Assembly: GCF_018687715.1 (NCBI RefSeq)
Contig: NC_056758.1
Coordinates: 12,816,001-12,880,000 of the forward strand
From: Carya illinoinensis
Lineage: Eukaryota; Streptophyta; Magnoliopsida; Fagales; Juglandaceae
Direction of reading: 5' to 3'
DNA: 64,000 nt
Shown: positions 1 to 12,960 of the stretch, piece after piece
Layout of the letters: every line of letters starts with the position of its first letter
Position numbering within the stretch: position 1 is the first letter of the stretch
Notes under the pieces: model-generated
Told to the model about the DNA's origin: nothing
The model's input: the letters and a program-made list of their open reading frames with translations, nothing else
The model's database searches: none
Program-made: the position numbers and the translations under genes

Positions 1-1049
1 CCTTATTAATTAATGATTGGTAAATATTTAGTTTATATAATAAATATAGCATTTAAATATTATACATAAATAAACGAACTTAATAAGTAACTTTGAAAGG
101 AACTCAATATATAACTAACTTAGAAAATGAAAAGAAGATTCATATTTAAATTAATTATACAAAACACAAATAGTCCACTTTTGTCAATAAAATATATACA
201 CTACTGGCCTAGATCTCGTAGCACTAGCTCAGCTCCACGAAAGGCATGTCTCCATATATATTAATTGAGACATGATCTTTGACGCAGTCTCTGTGAGGTA
301 GGGCTATATAGGAATCAATGAAACCGGCCGCCATCGACTCTAATAGACCGACCGCACTAGGAACCGGCTGAAACCGATGGAGAACCAGTTGGCATGTGGT
401 GGAAGATGGATGAAACCAAAGTTCAGTGGTTCACTCTCAGTTTGAAGCTGGACCAGACCGATAAACCGGTTGATGCTATAAACCCTTTTTTTTAATATAC
501 CTACTCCAAAACGACGAGGTTCCACTTAAGTTTAAGTGGAACGATGTCGTTTTCTTCATATATTATACAACGCATAGCTAAAATGACGTCGTTTGGCCAA
601 AAATGTCATTTCATGAAAGATGTATGAAAAAATTTGGTTTGAAGTGGCACCATTTGATTTTAAACCAAACTGCCTTGTTGTGATATGGGATTATCTTCTA
701 CCTTCAGTTTTGTTGCGATAAGTCTCTCTCTCTAGACTTAGATCACCTCTAGGGGAACCGTAAACAGGCCGAGAACTGATAGAAAACCAGCGGAGTCGAG
801 ACGGTCGGTTTTCCTCCTCCCTATTGATCGATTTCAGTCAATGGCTCCTCTTTCTTACATCGCATCGGCCAACGTCGATTTTGCCCAAAAATCACGCTGA
901 AGACGTCAATTTTCACCCCTACTGTGAGGGCAATCTGGATTTCCATACACACTGTATCAATGAGCTTTGATGTTTGTGCACAGATCTCTGCACGCACGAT
1001 ATCTACAATTCCTCAAGAGTAGCAATGCGTGATGCACCCTGTGTAGATG
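1..1049. other. Intergenic, no gene seen
   Basis: No frame of convincing coding character is present on either strand. The stretch has scattered AACCGG words around 320-480 and 760-840 and short AT-rich runs. I see no terminal repeats that would define an element. It could be old, unrecognisable repeat. Confidence 0.5.
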
Positions 1050-1975
1050 TGTAATATCCGAGTCTTACTACGTAGGTCCTTACGTTATTTCATTTTTATT
1101 AATTCTTTAAATCAAATATTTTAAGATAAAGATTTTTTTTATTATCATCTTGTTATTTAGTATTTTATTTTAAGATGCGTGTGCTTTTATTTTTATGTGG
1201 GTTATTAAAATAAATTAAGTACATGATTTTTAAGGTCTTATAGTATTTTCTCTTAAAGCCCTCAAATTTTATTATTTATGAAAGAGCCCAAATGATTCCC
1301 ACCATTGGAATGGTAGGTGGAGAAAATATCCTCTTACTTTTAATCCAAGCCATCATTTCTTAAGCTTTTAAAGTAAGCTTTGACCAAAATTGAATTAAGC
1401 CTTCTTCCCCTTACTAACCCATCGATCATAAGCCTAAACTTCCAAGGGAAGCTTTGACCAAGACTTAGCTTTTCCTTCTTAAATCCGATTGGTCCTTCTT
1501 TTAGCTTATGAGATAAGCTTTTTCCTAAGTCTTTTATATTTTTATTTTGAACCGTCGGCTTCGACACAAAAGAAAGACAAGTCTTCCCCTTATCCAATTG
1601 GTCCCTTCCAAGTTTCTAAGGCAAGCCTTGACCAAAGGCTATTAAGCCTTTTCTTTCTTGTGAACCTTCGGTCACCTAGCCAAAGAAGATTACATTGGAC
1701 CTTCACTTTACCTCTTGAAAGAAGCTAGGAGCTTAAAGTAAAAATCCTAATTTAACTCATTTGATTTTGATGTATTTTAGAAGCCAACTAAATTCTTTAG
1801 CTTATGTTTTGATGTATTTAAATTCTTATGTTGCAAATAAACATGTATGCTTTGTTTTTGGCACAAACCGAAATTTATTTAGGGAATTTGCTATTTATTT
1901 CTCCTATATTTGAAAATGATATTTTTAATAACTAACTTGATTAGTCATAATTGATGTTAGTTGACCTTTTGATAT

Positions 1976-2008
<33 letters not shown>

Positions 2009-2279
2009 GTTTATATATATGTTTATGCCATGTGTACTATGTTGAGATTTATTTAGAGGTTTTGCTTGGGTTTTATAATTTTATACCTTGCTTTTAAAAT
2101 GTATTAAATGGCTAAAGCATAAGCTTGAGTGTTTAAAGGTTTTACAATTTGTTTAATGGGTAATTTTGCTATACTTTATGCTATGTTTAATTCTAATGGG
2201 AGATGTTATCTAAACTATTAAATATTGCTTGTGCAATTAGAGTATAACATGCTCTAGTATTAATGGGAGAAGTTATGCG
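1050..2279. repeat. Possible LTR remnant, plus orientation
   Basis: The segment starts with TGTAATATCC, a form typical of plant Ty3/gypsy LTR starts (TGTAAYRYCC). AT-rich, gene-free sequence follows. No matching end or target duplication was found, so the right boundary is arbitrary. An alternative is that 1050-3826 is one long LTR, because the end at 3826 (GGAATGTTACA) is the near-inverse of this start. Confidence 0.25.
1972..2008. repeat. AT dinucleotide microsatellite
   Basis: A run of alternating A and T of about 37 bases with one slip in phase. It is simple sequence and has no coding content. Confidence 0.9.
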
Positions 2280-3826
2280 CATGATTTCAGCGAATCCATG
2301 TTAGTTTGTTATCGTTGCATGTGGCCTGCATCAAATTGCTGTAGACATTTTCCACATCATCTTGCCACATCAGCTTTGGTGAAATGACACGTAGGGTTTT
2401 GATTGTGCAGCCACATTACATTGTATCAAAACAACACAAAACATACAAGGTTCAACAACAAACATCCAAACTGAACCTTTTCATCATCAACTCTAACATT
2501 CATCCATCAAACTTTCAATAAAAATCAACCAATACTTTTCCAAGTAATCAAGACTCATAACTTAACAAAATAGAAGATATTTAAGCCAAGGGAAGGAGAA
2601 CTTACAAAGGGCTAGAACTTCAAGAACACAAGTTGTAGAATTATCCCTCCTCTAGCTCTCTCAATTTCTCTCTAGGACAACAAAGAAAAATGAACCAAGT
2701 ATGGGGAAAAATAAGAGGTGCTGTGGGGGGTGTATAGGGGTTGACTTCATGGTTGAGGTTATGACACATGAAGTGAGGTTAACTTGTGAAAAAGAGAAAG
2801 AAAAGCTTATGGAATTGGGCTAGATTTTACAGCTGCCGAGCGGTGATTTTGAGGTGTAAGTGGTTGTTTGTTTGACCTTCTATAGAAAACTACTTGAGGC
2901 TGAAAATGAGGTGGGAACACAACCATGGTATGGCCTTGTTTGTGGAGGAAAGCTTGTGAGAGAAGCTTGTGGGATCTAGGGGTTTTGGTGGGACTAAAAT
3001 GGATATAACCGAATGGCCATCTATTTGGGGTTTCAATGTTCGATTAGGCTTTAGTCCAAATCCAATTTTTCATGGACAAGTGCAAGTACAAAGGGGTAAA
3101 GGAGTGGATGAGGGTATAATAGAGTGCACTTGAGTGTTTAGTTGCTTGTGGAAGTGGCTTAAACCAAGTGGGAATCACATGATCAAAACTAACCATAAGT
3201 TGAATGGAGGTTTAGGGTTTTCATTTATCCTAACCATTTGGGGTTTCAGTTTGCACCTCTAGCTTTGGGATTTCGTTAGGGTTGAAAACCTTTTTTTGGT
3301 TCGTCAAAAAGTACTTGAGTGGATGAATAGTGAATTGTGTAAAGGCCTATTCTCTTGCTTGATTTTCACTCCAATTAGTTACACTCTTATACTACTCTTG
3401 ACAAGTGTTAATTAGATTTCCAAATGGATGATTAAGATTGTACCATGCATCCAAAAAAAATTTCTAGTGATCCTAGGATGACTCGGACATCTTATATGGC
3501 AATTTGACAATTGTTTGAACCATATACCACATGGCACTCTCCATAAAGCTAGTTAACATTCACTAGAAAAATTTAAAACTTTTTATTACGCTATAAAATC
3601 TTAAATATTTAAACAAGTTTGATGGTACAATCCATTTCATTAAATCATATCCCTAAGTGCTTCTAATAAATTAAAAGGACAATCGCCTTCGTAGTAGATC
3701 GGGATCTGAATACCCTAATAGACAAAGACCTAATTGATTGCTTAATTCTTGAAATTCTTTCACGATTTCATGAAATTTCTAAGGTCTAATGAAATTCATT
3801 TATGGAATTTCTTTTGGAATGTTACA
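2280..3826 (-). repeat. Probable solo or remnant LTR, minus orientation
   Basis: Read on the minus strand the segment begins TGTAACATTCC at 3826, the form of a Ty3/gypsy LTR start. It continues gene-free, with a pyrimidine-rich leader-like stretch around 2640-2700. The 5' flank (plus 3827-3831, TAGGG) has no matching duplication near 2275, so the left boundary is a guess. No internal gag or pol is attached. Confidence 0.3.
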
Positions 3827-4372
3827 TAGGGAGTCTTGCATAACAAAGGTGTTGTTAAACTAGGGGATGATTGCAAATGTTTTGTAATCAGACTACATGT
3901 AGGTTCTCTTCAAATAGTGGATTAGTTTCTTTTAAGTATGGTGATTCAAGGATTTTACCTTTAAAGAGTTTGCATTTGTTAAATAATTTATGGTCTATTG
4001 ATGGTTAAGTGTTTTCTTTAATTTGTTTCTCGATTTGCCATGTATGGTTGCTATTAATTAGTATATCATAATTATTAATCTGAATCGATTCAAATATCTA
4101 CTCTAGTTGAATATATTCGGTACTCTATAATTAATTTAAATATCACATAAAACTGTGTCATACATCTATTGGATCAGAACTCACTCTAGATGTACATTAA
4201 TTTTGAGCCAAATTAAACATGATTTCTCAATATTAATTAGGACTATATAATAGTTCGTCACATGAAAGTTATAAATGAAACAAATACATAGCACCGATAA
4301 GTAATCTAAAAAATAAAAATAAACAACTTTATCTAAAATAATGCACACGCCCCATTGACTTAATTTAGAATG
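3827..4372. other. Intergenic, no gene seen
   Basis: AT-rich sequence between the LTR-like remnant and the CACTA element. It ends with ATG (4370-4372), the left flank of the CACTA terminus. No feature was recognised. Confidence 0.5.
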
Positions 4373-4396
4373 CACTACAACAAAAATCAGATTTAG
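4373..4396 (+). repeat. CACTA left terminal inverted repeat
   Basis: It begins CACTACAACAAA, identical for 12 bases to the inverted right end. Weaker matching continues through TTTAGT. Repeated GTGACAG/CTGTCAC words follow through about 4620. Confidence 0.88.
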
Positions 4397-4559
4397 TGAC
4401 AGACAAAACTGTCACAAAAAATGGAAAAAAGGTCACGAAATACATTAGGTGACGGTTATAAACTGTCACACTCACCGTCACGAAATGTGCATTACAGAAT
4501 ATCTATGGTGACAGTTTACTGTACGAGTGTCACTAAAAATATTTTTAGTGACGATTTGT

Positions 4560-4980
4560 GATGTGCCGTTTTATATAACATTCGAATGTTTGCTTTTCTG
4601 TGACAGTTAGAATCTGTCACAGAATATAGCGTTCAAACGAAAAAAATGGTCGAACGTAAAGCGGACAAATTGACATCCGAATGAGGGCAGATAACATTTG
4701 TTGATTACCGTTCGAACGTATTAAATTTATGTTCGAACATTTATATGTTAGAATGTTACGTTCGAATTTAGATTCCAAGGTAAAGGAAACAATGTCCAAA
4801 CATTTTCATCGTAACGTTCGGACGTTCTTTCCAATGTTAAGAAACTAGAGTTCGAACGCAATAAGTACATTCGGAGGTTTGGAACGTTAAAAGTTTAAAC
4901 ATTCGAACGTAAGTTTCAATCGTCGCTGTAAACTTTCAAACGTTACTGTTTAAAGGTTTTTATTTACATTCGAACGTACA
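4560..4980. repeat. Left subterminal array of ACGTTCGAACGT-type words
   Basis: Many copies of TTCGAACG, CGTTCGAA and one-base variants occur on both strands, often as complete or near-complete palindromes. In En/Spm the element's own TNPA protein binds subterminal repeats. That this array serves the same purpose is inferred from position and density. Confidence 0.7.
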
Positions 4981-5109
4981 TATCAGAAATACTAAACTCA
5001 TCCCATTAATAAACATACCAATTGTATCATATTACATAACATATTTCACAACTAACAATGTTTGTAATTGTTTTCCAAGTAGATATTAAAAATTTAATAC
5101 AATAATAAA

Positions 5110-6789
5110 ATTCATTTTTTTTCTTTCCTCGTCCACCACGATTCTGTTGCAATCACATAACACGCTCCATTTGCAGTATCATCTCCCGCTGCACTTACTC
5201 TTGGACCTCACTACGTATTCTTTCCTCCTGGTCTCTTTGTTGATCCTGCAAACGCGTCTCTAAATGAGACTGTCGCTCTAAAAGGGACTCCAACTCTTGC
5301 TGTTTGGATCTCATATACTCATTCTGGCGTCGTGCAGCTTCTAATTCTTTGCTAAGATTATTAATTTGTGAAGTCGATGAGGTTGAGGAGGATGAACCAG
5401 AATGCTTGAAAGATCATCCCAAACCTCTTGCCATACTAGAGTTGGGCCTGACCACTTGTGTGAAAATGTCTATGTCACTAGTAGAGGATTCCCTAGAAGC
5501 TGACGCAACTCCATCATTCTTCCCTACAATTTGAAAGATCAAAACACACAAATTAATAACATATTAAAAGAAATACAAATAAAAAAGAATTTAACCATAT
5601 GTTGCATAATTTATTTAACAATAATGAACACTGCTTACATAATTAATTACAGCGGCAGGATCCATCCACTCACTATGCTCATTAGTGTGAGCAGCAACAT
5701 AAATATTAACGAGGGAAAACTTTTCAGGATCATCACGTTTCTAACAAAACGACATTAGAAAATTTAAAAATATATTGTTAGTACTTATATAAAAGAATAA
5801 CAGAAAAATAAATGAATTATATAGTTTATTAATTACCATTTTTTCAGCAAGACGATAGAATGATATTGAACCAGTACGATGGTGAATAGTCAGAGCGGAT
5901 CTATTATGTGCATTTGTAGAACTTAAGTGCTACAAATGCACATTAAGAATGTTAATTGTAATATATATACATATAAGATAAACAACAAATATTAATGTAA
6001 ATAATTAATGAAAATAAATCTAGAATACCTGATATTCTGGAGATGCAAAAAGATCACAACACTTTATCCAGTCGTCTAACTTCATCTGCTGGAAAGGTGA
6101 CTGTGCAGCCTCTTCAAACGACTCAAACTTCTTGAAGTGGTCGTGATATCGTCTCTTATGATGTCGAAATAGTGTAGCCATTAACTCATTCACAGTTCTC
6201 AAATCCTCACTACGACCAAAGTCGAGGTCAAATTCATCCTAATTATAAATTAATTAGGTAAAAAATATGATATACTAATGTAGGTGAAAGAAATGAACTG
6301 TCAAAGTAAACTCACCATCACACGACTCCGAATGTGTTCCTTAATCTCATTCGGCTTATCTCGCCAAGAGCGCACATAAAATGGAGCATAAGCTCGGACT
6401 ACTGTATCAATATAGGAGGAAAGCATTGCTGCACTATCATCTACTCCTCCAGTGGAATTATCAGGAATTGTGACTTTCAGTTTGCCATGCCTTCGGCTTT
6501 TCTCAAGTGAGATGCCGCGTGTATAGCCATGACCGCGATGAGCGAATGCATCAACTAATATAGATAATGTGTATAATTTTTATACTAATATAGTTATTGA
6601 GACAAAAATATTAAATATATAAATAATTTTCAACGACATTTCCTTACTAGTAGGTGTCGACTGGGCATCGTTCTCTGTAGTGTTAACTTCATCTTCAGGA
6701 ACGGACTCTTCAGGTGGGGAGTCCTCAACGGGTTCGGGACTTGACCTTGGTGGAGGAGGCACATTTCTTCTTTGTCTTTTTGGCAGCAT
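5110..6789 (-). pseudogene. Ptta/En/Spm (TNPA-like) transposon protein, decayed
   Basis: A multi-exon gene on the minus strand starts at an ATG at 6789 (MLPKRQRRN) with a proline- and glutamate-rich leader to about 6640. Further coding blocks follow at about 6555-6317 (a W-R-D-K-P-N segment), 6240-6028 (DLDFGRSED, then WIKCCDLFASPEYQ), 5937-5838 (NAHNRSALTIHHRTGS) and 5739-5634. This order of W, NR and H-x-x-GS motifs is that of the plant Ptta/En/Spm transposase family (Transposase_24). The last block (5535-5110) has a Q/E/R-rich predicted coiled coil. An in-frame TGA at 5414-5416 interrupts it, of the kind made by CGA to TGA. Exon borders are approximate. Its role would be binding the subterminal repeats and assisting transposition. 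Confidence 0.65.
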
Positions 6790-6888
6790 ACTTGAAATTA
6801 ATTATATATACCAAAAAACTTTAATTAGATGAAATTAATTATTATTATAAAATTCTATACTCATATATGAATAAAGTTTTTAGTACTT

Positions 6889-9800
6889 TTAGTCTTCATC
6901 TTCGGATGTATTTTCCATGCTTGTTTTAGAATCTCTCTCTATAACATCTTCATCATCATCATCAACCTCTTCTTCGTCCTCCTTATCCACTTCCCCTCCG
7001 GATTCTTCTTCATCTTCTTCTTCTGACTCTTCTACTTCTTTCTCACTTTCTTGAATTGAATGATCATTTAATACAGATGGATCAAGATGGATGAGTGGGA
7101 TGTCATCTCTACATATGGGGAGCAACTCGAGTGCACCAAAGTCAACAAATAAGTTAATACCCCCTCCATCTTCCTGGTAGGCCTCTACATTCGAAGTGTC
7201 ATATTCATCTCCACTAGTATCGTAATCTGCATTCATTCCTACTTCATATATATTTCGAGGGATAAATTTTTGTACGACTCGCCAAGTTATCTCTCCACTA
7301 TCTTCATCAGCATTTTTCATTGGATCAATCAAGTAATAGATTTGAGTAGCTTGACAAGCCAATACAAATGGATCATCTTTGTACCATTTATATGCAGTAT
7401 TTACACTCGTAAAATGATTATCCCTATATATCGAAACCCGACCACCGCCTAGATCCCACCAATCACATTTAAAGACATATGTTATAGATCCACCAAGATA
7501 TTTCAATCCGATAATATCACGAATGACACCATAATAATCAATATCATCTGTTCCATGACTACACTCAACCAACACACCACATTTTTGAGTCTTTCTATTA
7601 CGTTCACGGTCCAGAGTATGGAATCTATAACCTCGAATTGTGCATGCAGTGTATCGAAGTGCTCTATTTGAAGGACCACGGGCCAATACATACAATTCAA
7701 AAAAGACAGATTCGGGATCACGACCACGTTTTTCGTGATCCACGTTTTTCTAAAATCTAACAATTCAAATAATGTTATTAATTAAATATTACTTAGAGTT
7801 AAAACTTTTATAATCTAACATATCAAGTAGAGTTTAGTTCATACACGTTGTTCAAACCATCCAGAAAATTCTTTCTCGTGTCTTGCCACTATATTCTCTA
7901 CGCCTTCCGTCTTAAGTTTGTCCATGTGCTCACTGTATATATATATATATATATATATGCAAAATCATATTATTTTATATCACAAAAGTTATAGTTAACC
8001 ACATTGAATCTAGAAATATTTAAACCTTTTACAACAACGTACCTGAGATAGTTTTCAATCCCCCGACAATTATTTAGCACGTACCACCGAACTTTACCCA
8101 ATTCTGTATCAAATAAATCGTAACTCATTTGTACACCCAAGGGTCGTACATTCTGAGAAAACACTGATAGCTCACGAGAAGGCAGAGCAGTAAGATCAGC
8201 ATTTCGCTCTTGACGATTAAATCGTGTCTCAACACCACGAAGATATAAAGAGCAAAATGTTAACCATTCATCATGTATATAGGCCTTTACTATTGAACCC
8301 TCAGCTCTGGCTTTATTCCCAACAGTGCACTTCAGTCGACCCAAATATCTTTCAACTGGATACATCGAACAAAACTGTACCAATCCACCCAACATTATCT
8401 CCTGGGGTAAATGTATTGCTAAATGGACCATGACATCAAAAAATGATGGTAGAAAGATCTGCTCGAATTTACATAATATAATAGCAATGTCTTCTTCCAA
8501 ATCTCGCTTTACTACCCGAGCACACAAATCCTTAAAAAACATACATAGTTTGGTTATGGCAACACATACGGTAGATGTTAGCTTCCCAGGAATTCCCACT
8601 AGTAATAACTTCTACAAAAATACGTGACAGTCATGACTTTTCAATCCACCAATTTTCCAGTCATCAGGGCTTACGCATCTACTGATATTTGAAGCATAAC
8701 CATCTGACAGCTTCACACTTTGCAACCACTTGCAGAAGTCCATCCTCTCCTCCCTTGTTATCGTAAAACATGCATGCGGCATGACCACCCTATCACCTTC
8801 CACCTGTAAATGTAGATTATATTTAATTCCCATTCTCTCAAGATCTTTCCTCATCTTAATCGTATCTTTCATCTTTTTACTAATACTCATCAATGTACCC
8901 AGTATATTATCACAAATATTCTTCTCTATGTGCATTACATCCAAACTATGTCGCAACATGCAAGATGACCAATACGGCAAGTCGAAAAAAATACTACGCT
9001 TTGTCCAATTCAATTCTGCTACACCTCGTTTTCTCTTGTTCTTTCCCCGACCTTTGCCAAAATTGTTCGCTGCCACATGTATCAATTTTTCCAGTATCTC
9101 TTCCCCAAAAAAATCATTTGGTGCAATTCTATCCTCTACTCGCCTATCAAACTTAGCGGATTCTGTTCTCCATGCATGAGTTTTTGGTAGATAATGTCGA
9201 TGACCCATGAAACACAACTTTTGAGAATATTTTAACCACTCACTAGTAGTTTCTTTATTACACGTCGGACACGCTAACTTCCCTTTAGTACTCCAGCCGA
9301 AAAGATTCCCCATAAGCAGGAAAGTCATTTATCATCCACATTACCGCAACATGCATCTGAAAAGTTGTCGACGTCGATGCATCATAAGTTCTGACGCCTG
9401 TTTCCCATAACTCTTTTAGCTCTTCAAGCAACGGTTGCATATATACGTTAATGTCATTCCCAGGTGATCTTAGGCAGGGGATAAGTAAAATTAACAAAAG
9501 GTTGGGCGCCTTCATGCACCTCCATGGTGGAAGGTTGTACGGAATCAACACTACAGGCCAAGTGCTATAACTTGTACTCATATTTCCAAAATGGTTGAAT
9601 CAATCTGTTGTGAGTCCCAGATGCACGTTCCGAGCTTCTATCCCAAACTCTAGATACTGAGTATCGAAAGATTGCTACGCAAGTGAGTTAGCTGGGTGCC
9701 TCATAAATCCGTCATTATTAACTCTTTTCTCCTTGTGCCACTTCATATCGTGAGCTATTTTCTTACACATATATAATCTTTGCAACCTAGGTCTCAATGG

Positions 9801-10588
9801 AAAATATGGCAAGACTTTAACTGGCAGGCTTTTCTTACCCTTCCACCTCGACTCTCTGCATACAGGACATTCTTGTTTCTCCTCGTTCTCCTTCCAAAAT
9901 AAAACACAATCATTCTTGCATGCATGTATGGACTTATATTCAAACCCTAATCCCTTTCTCAATTGTTTCACTTCTTAAAAGTTCTTCGGCAATGCGGACC
10001 CTTCAGGAAGCACTTCGTTAAATAAATCTAATACCATGTTTATTGCTTTGGTCGACATCCCACACAATGACTTAATGTGAAGCCAGCGTACAATAAACGA
10101 CATTTTGGAATGTTTTGTACAGCCTGGATACAGCTCGTGCTTTGCATCTTCCCACATTGCAGGAAATTCCCATAATCATTCCCTCGACCACTTGAGGCAT
10201 TGTCGTCAACCTCATCCATAAACATCCCAGCTCCAATATCACTCAACATCTCCTCCATCTCATCTCGCTCATAATCGTCATCCACGTGCCCCGAATAATT
10301 CGGATGACCGAATAATCTATCCGCTGATTGTGCATATGGCTCACCATGCAGTACCCATCGAGTATACCCCAAATCCATACCATTCACAAATATATGACTT
10401 TCAACTTCATCCAATCCTATCGCACACAAATTTTTACAACTTCGACATGGACACTTAATAAAACCTCGACTATCAGCAGAGGCCCTTGCAAAATCAATAA
10501 AGGTTCTTACTCCATGTGCATAGGGTTCGTAATCCTTTCCAAGTCTATCGCCTAGCCGCATCCAACTTTTATCCATTTCTATAAACAT
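6889..10588 (-). pseudogene. TNP2-like CACTA transposase, decayed
   Basis: The gene starts at an ATG at 10588. Domains in order are: the transposase-associated N-terminus (DKSWMRLGDRLGKDYE, then CPCRSCKN; 10575-10430); a zinc-type CPVCRESRWK block (9870-9840); the Transposase_21 core (9620-8640, including NMSTSYSTWPVVLIPYNLPP and WSTKGKLACPTCN); a DUF4218-like part (8540-8250, FFDVMVHLAIHLPQEI); and, after a probable intron near 7750-7960, a DUF4216-like part (7620-7380, CDWWDLGGG) ending in a long acidic tail. This is the usual plant TNP2 layout. Breaks are clear: TGA at 9600-9602 replaces glycine of the D-G-F-N-P-F motif, an extra base near 9311 shifts the frame after DFPAYG, and TAG at 8612-8614 stands where glutamine is expected. 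It would have cut and joined the element ends, but this copy should be inactive. Confidence 0.85.
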
Positions 10589-10957
10589 CTAATTATTAGT
10601 AACATATTGTATACTATAATACACATGCATGTTATGCTCCCATTCAAATTACTCTTTCTGAAAGTAGTTGGTCCTATCCCATTCGAGATTAGATTATCTA
10701 TATTGCACAAGTTCCGTCACTCTACTACTTTCCACGTCAGTAGAAATTTCGGCAGCACCTCCCCATAGTTCTCCAAGTATACATGTTCACATAGAGGGAT
10801 TGTGACCCTATGAACAGTATACCTGAAGAACAATAAAGAAGGACACCGAAGCTTCATACTAAATGTGTTCAGTAGGAATAACATGAATGTGTAATACAGA
10901 TAATATAATCTCAAACTGTCCACACTGGACAATTCAGGAATTAGTGTACACCTAAAT
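10589..10957. other. Upstream region of the TNP2-like gene
   Basis: Non-coding stretch upstream of the transposase start. Short open frames on both strands show no recognisable family. No clear TATA element could be assigned with confidence in this AT-rich context. Confidence 0.4.
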
Positions 10958-11049
10958 GTACACTAATTCCCGAACGGGTCTAAAAAGGTGTACACTAATT
11001 CCCGAATGGGTCTAAAAAGGTGTACACTAATTCCTGAACGGGTCTAAGG
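10958..11049. repeat. 32-bp tandem repeat, about three units
   Basis: Three units of about 32 bases, each starting TGTACACTAATTCC and containing the near-palindrome CCCGAACGGG, lie head to tail. The second has CCCGAATGGG and the third CCTGAACGGG. A partial copy of the unit start (TAGTGTACACC) precedes them. The array sits about 370 bp upstream of the TNP2-like start. Confidence 0.85.
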
Positions 11050-11169
11050 TTATTTATGCAATGTCATAAAATATCTTACCAAAAACACTACCAACAATAC
11101 CTCAACCATGTTCATTGAATTAAAAACTACAAACAAGAATTCTCATGTGTTATATATTGTTAAACAAAA

Positions 11170-11640
11170 TTTTAGATAGAAGAATATTATACTATATAGT
11201 TTATTATAATTTGTATTATATTAGTTCTTAATCTAATAAATTTTAATTGTTATAGTAGTTCTATATTATACTATATAGTACTTATTTATATTATATTTAC
11301 TAATACTATACTATATATTAGATTATAATTTGTATTAGGGATTCTTAATCTAAAAAATCTTAATGTTATATTATAATATAATTATATATTATAGTACTTA
11401 TTTATTTCCTCTACACTAATATTATACCATATATTAGATTATAATTTGTATTATATTAGTTCTTAATCTAATAAATTTTAATTGTTATTATATAATTATA
11501 TTATACTATATAGTACTTATTTATATTATATTTACTAATACTATACCATATATTAGATTATAATTTGTATGAGCGATTCTTAATCTAAAAAATCTTAATG
11601 TTATTATATAATTTCAAATATAATAAATATATTGCATAAC
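11170..11640. repeat. Long-period AT-rich tandem repeat
   Basis: A block containing TTATAATTTGTATTA, TTCTTAATCTAA, TAAATTTTAATTGTTA and TATAGTACTTATTTATATTA recurs with a half period of about 120 bases and a full period of about 240 bases. Alternating halves differ at TTAGTTCTTAATC versus GGATTCTTAATC. It is non-coding. Confidence 0.65.
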
Positions 11641-12239
11641 AAATAATCACACTACATATTATATATAATATGTATATATATAAATTCTTTAATCACACAT
11701 ATTACACAATAAACAATCCTTCACACATATTACACAAATAATCCACAATAAACTATATATCAAAAATTTCACAATAACAATCCTTCAACAAAATTTAACA
11801 ATAGAGTTTAGTATAATATACCTTGTGCTCACAATATCCTCCTCTTGCAAATCACAAGTTTTCAACAATCCACAACAAACAATCCTTCAAAAAATTCACA
11901 AAACTAGGTAGTTAAATACATATAAAACAAATGGACAAATATAATATAAATTGTAAATACATTAAGCTTTGAAAAATTTACCTTACTTTCTCCTTTAGGC
12001 GGAAAAAACAAATACACAACAAAAATAAACATAAAATCTCTCCTTAACTCAATCTATCTCACTCTAACCCTCTCTCACTCTAACTCACTCTAACACTCTC
12101 TCTATCCTCTCTCACTCATCTACCTCCTCTTCTTCCTCTCTCTCTCTTTACAACTCTGTGCTCAGCTCTTAAATCATTCATGCACGGGATCAAGCAGATG
12201 GATCTACTTTCCCGTGCGTGAAAGTTTTATATTCTGCTT
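11641..12239. other. AT-rich and pyrimidine-rich spacer inside the CACTA element
   Basis: AT-rich sequence passes into a TC-rich stretch (12040-12160, repeated CTCTCTC and CTAACTC words). No reading frame of coding quality is present. The TC-rich part may be transcribed leader of the minus-strand transposase gene, but this cannot be shown from sequence alone. Confidence 0.4.
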
Positions 12240-12520
12240 CTAATACAAGAAATGTTCAGACGTTTATAATGAACGTCCGAACATTTCACTGTCTTGCTAA
12301 CATAATATATTTTACGTTCAAACTCTAAGTTATTCCGCCTAAATTCTGAACAATACTTTCGAACGTATTTATAATCCCGCCCACGTCGTCAATTTAACGT
12401 TCGAACGTGAATATAAAACGTTCAAATGTTTTAGGGTTTCAAACTTAAGCGGGAAATCACCTGCCCATTTTTCAAATACGTTCAAACGTATAACATGTAT
12501 GTTCGAATGTATTTGTACTA
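12240..12520. repeat. Internal array of ACGTTCGAACGT-type words
   Basis: A second dense group of GTTCGAACGT, ACGTTCAAA and related words on both strands. It resembles the subterminal arrays but lies deep inside the element, about 1.7 kb upstream of the transposase start. It could be regulatory, or the end of a nested or duplicated copy. Confidence 0.6.
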
Positions 12521-12960
12521 TAATGTTATATATTATTATATCTTATATTATAGTATTTCATGTAAACTCAATTTTTATTGATTAAGTGAAAAAATAATCT
12601 TTATTAATTATATATTATATATCATTTATATAATATAGTAAATCTACTATATATATATAGTAGTATATAAACTATAATATTATATTAAATATTATATAAA
12701 TACGAACATATTATATTATACTACTATATATTAATACTATTATATAAAGTCTTATGTGATATATATATTAATAGTATATATTATACTATTAATATATAAT
12801 ATATAATATAGTATAATGTAGTCTTATATAATATACTACTATAGTCTATATATAATAGATATACTATATACTACAATAGTAAATGTATGTATTATATATA
12901 GTAATACTATAGTAAATCATGTAGTATATATCAACATTCATTCTAGTAAAAAATATCAAC
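12521..12960. repeat. Low-complexity AT-rich block
   Basis: Almost entirely TATATA, TATTATA and ATAGTA words with no coding content. It flanks the open frame at 12961 on its left. Confidence 0.75.

Noticed and set aside
1340..1728. Overlapping open frames of 79-85 codons on both strands
   Set aside because: No motif is present, the frames sit in LTR-like sequence, and mirrored frames on both strands are typical of chance.
1050..3826. One single 2.8-kb LTR running from TGTAATATCC to GGAATGTTACA
   Set aside because: There is no target duplication, and the right part looks like an LTR start read on the minus strand, so two separate remnants seem as likely.
8730..9179. A 149-codon plus-strand frame
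   Set aside because: It is the antisense shadow of the TNP2-like transposase.
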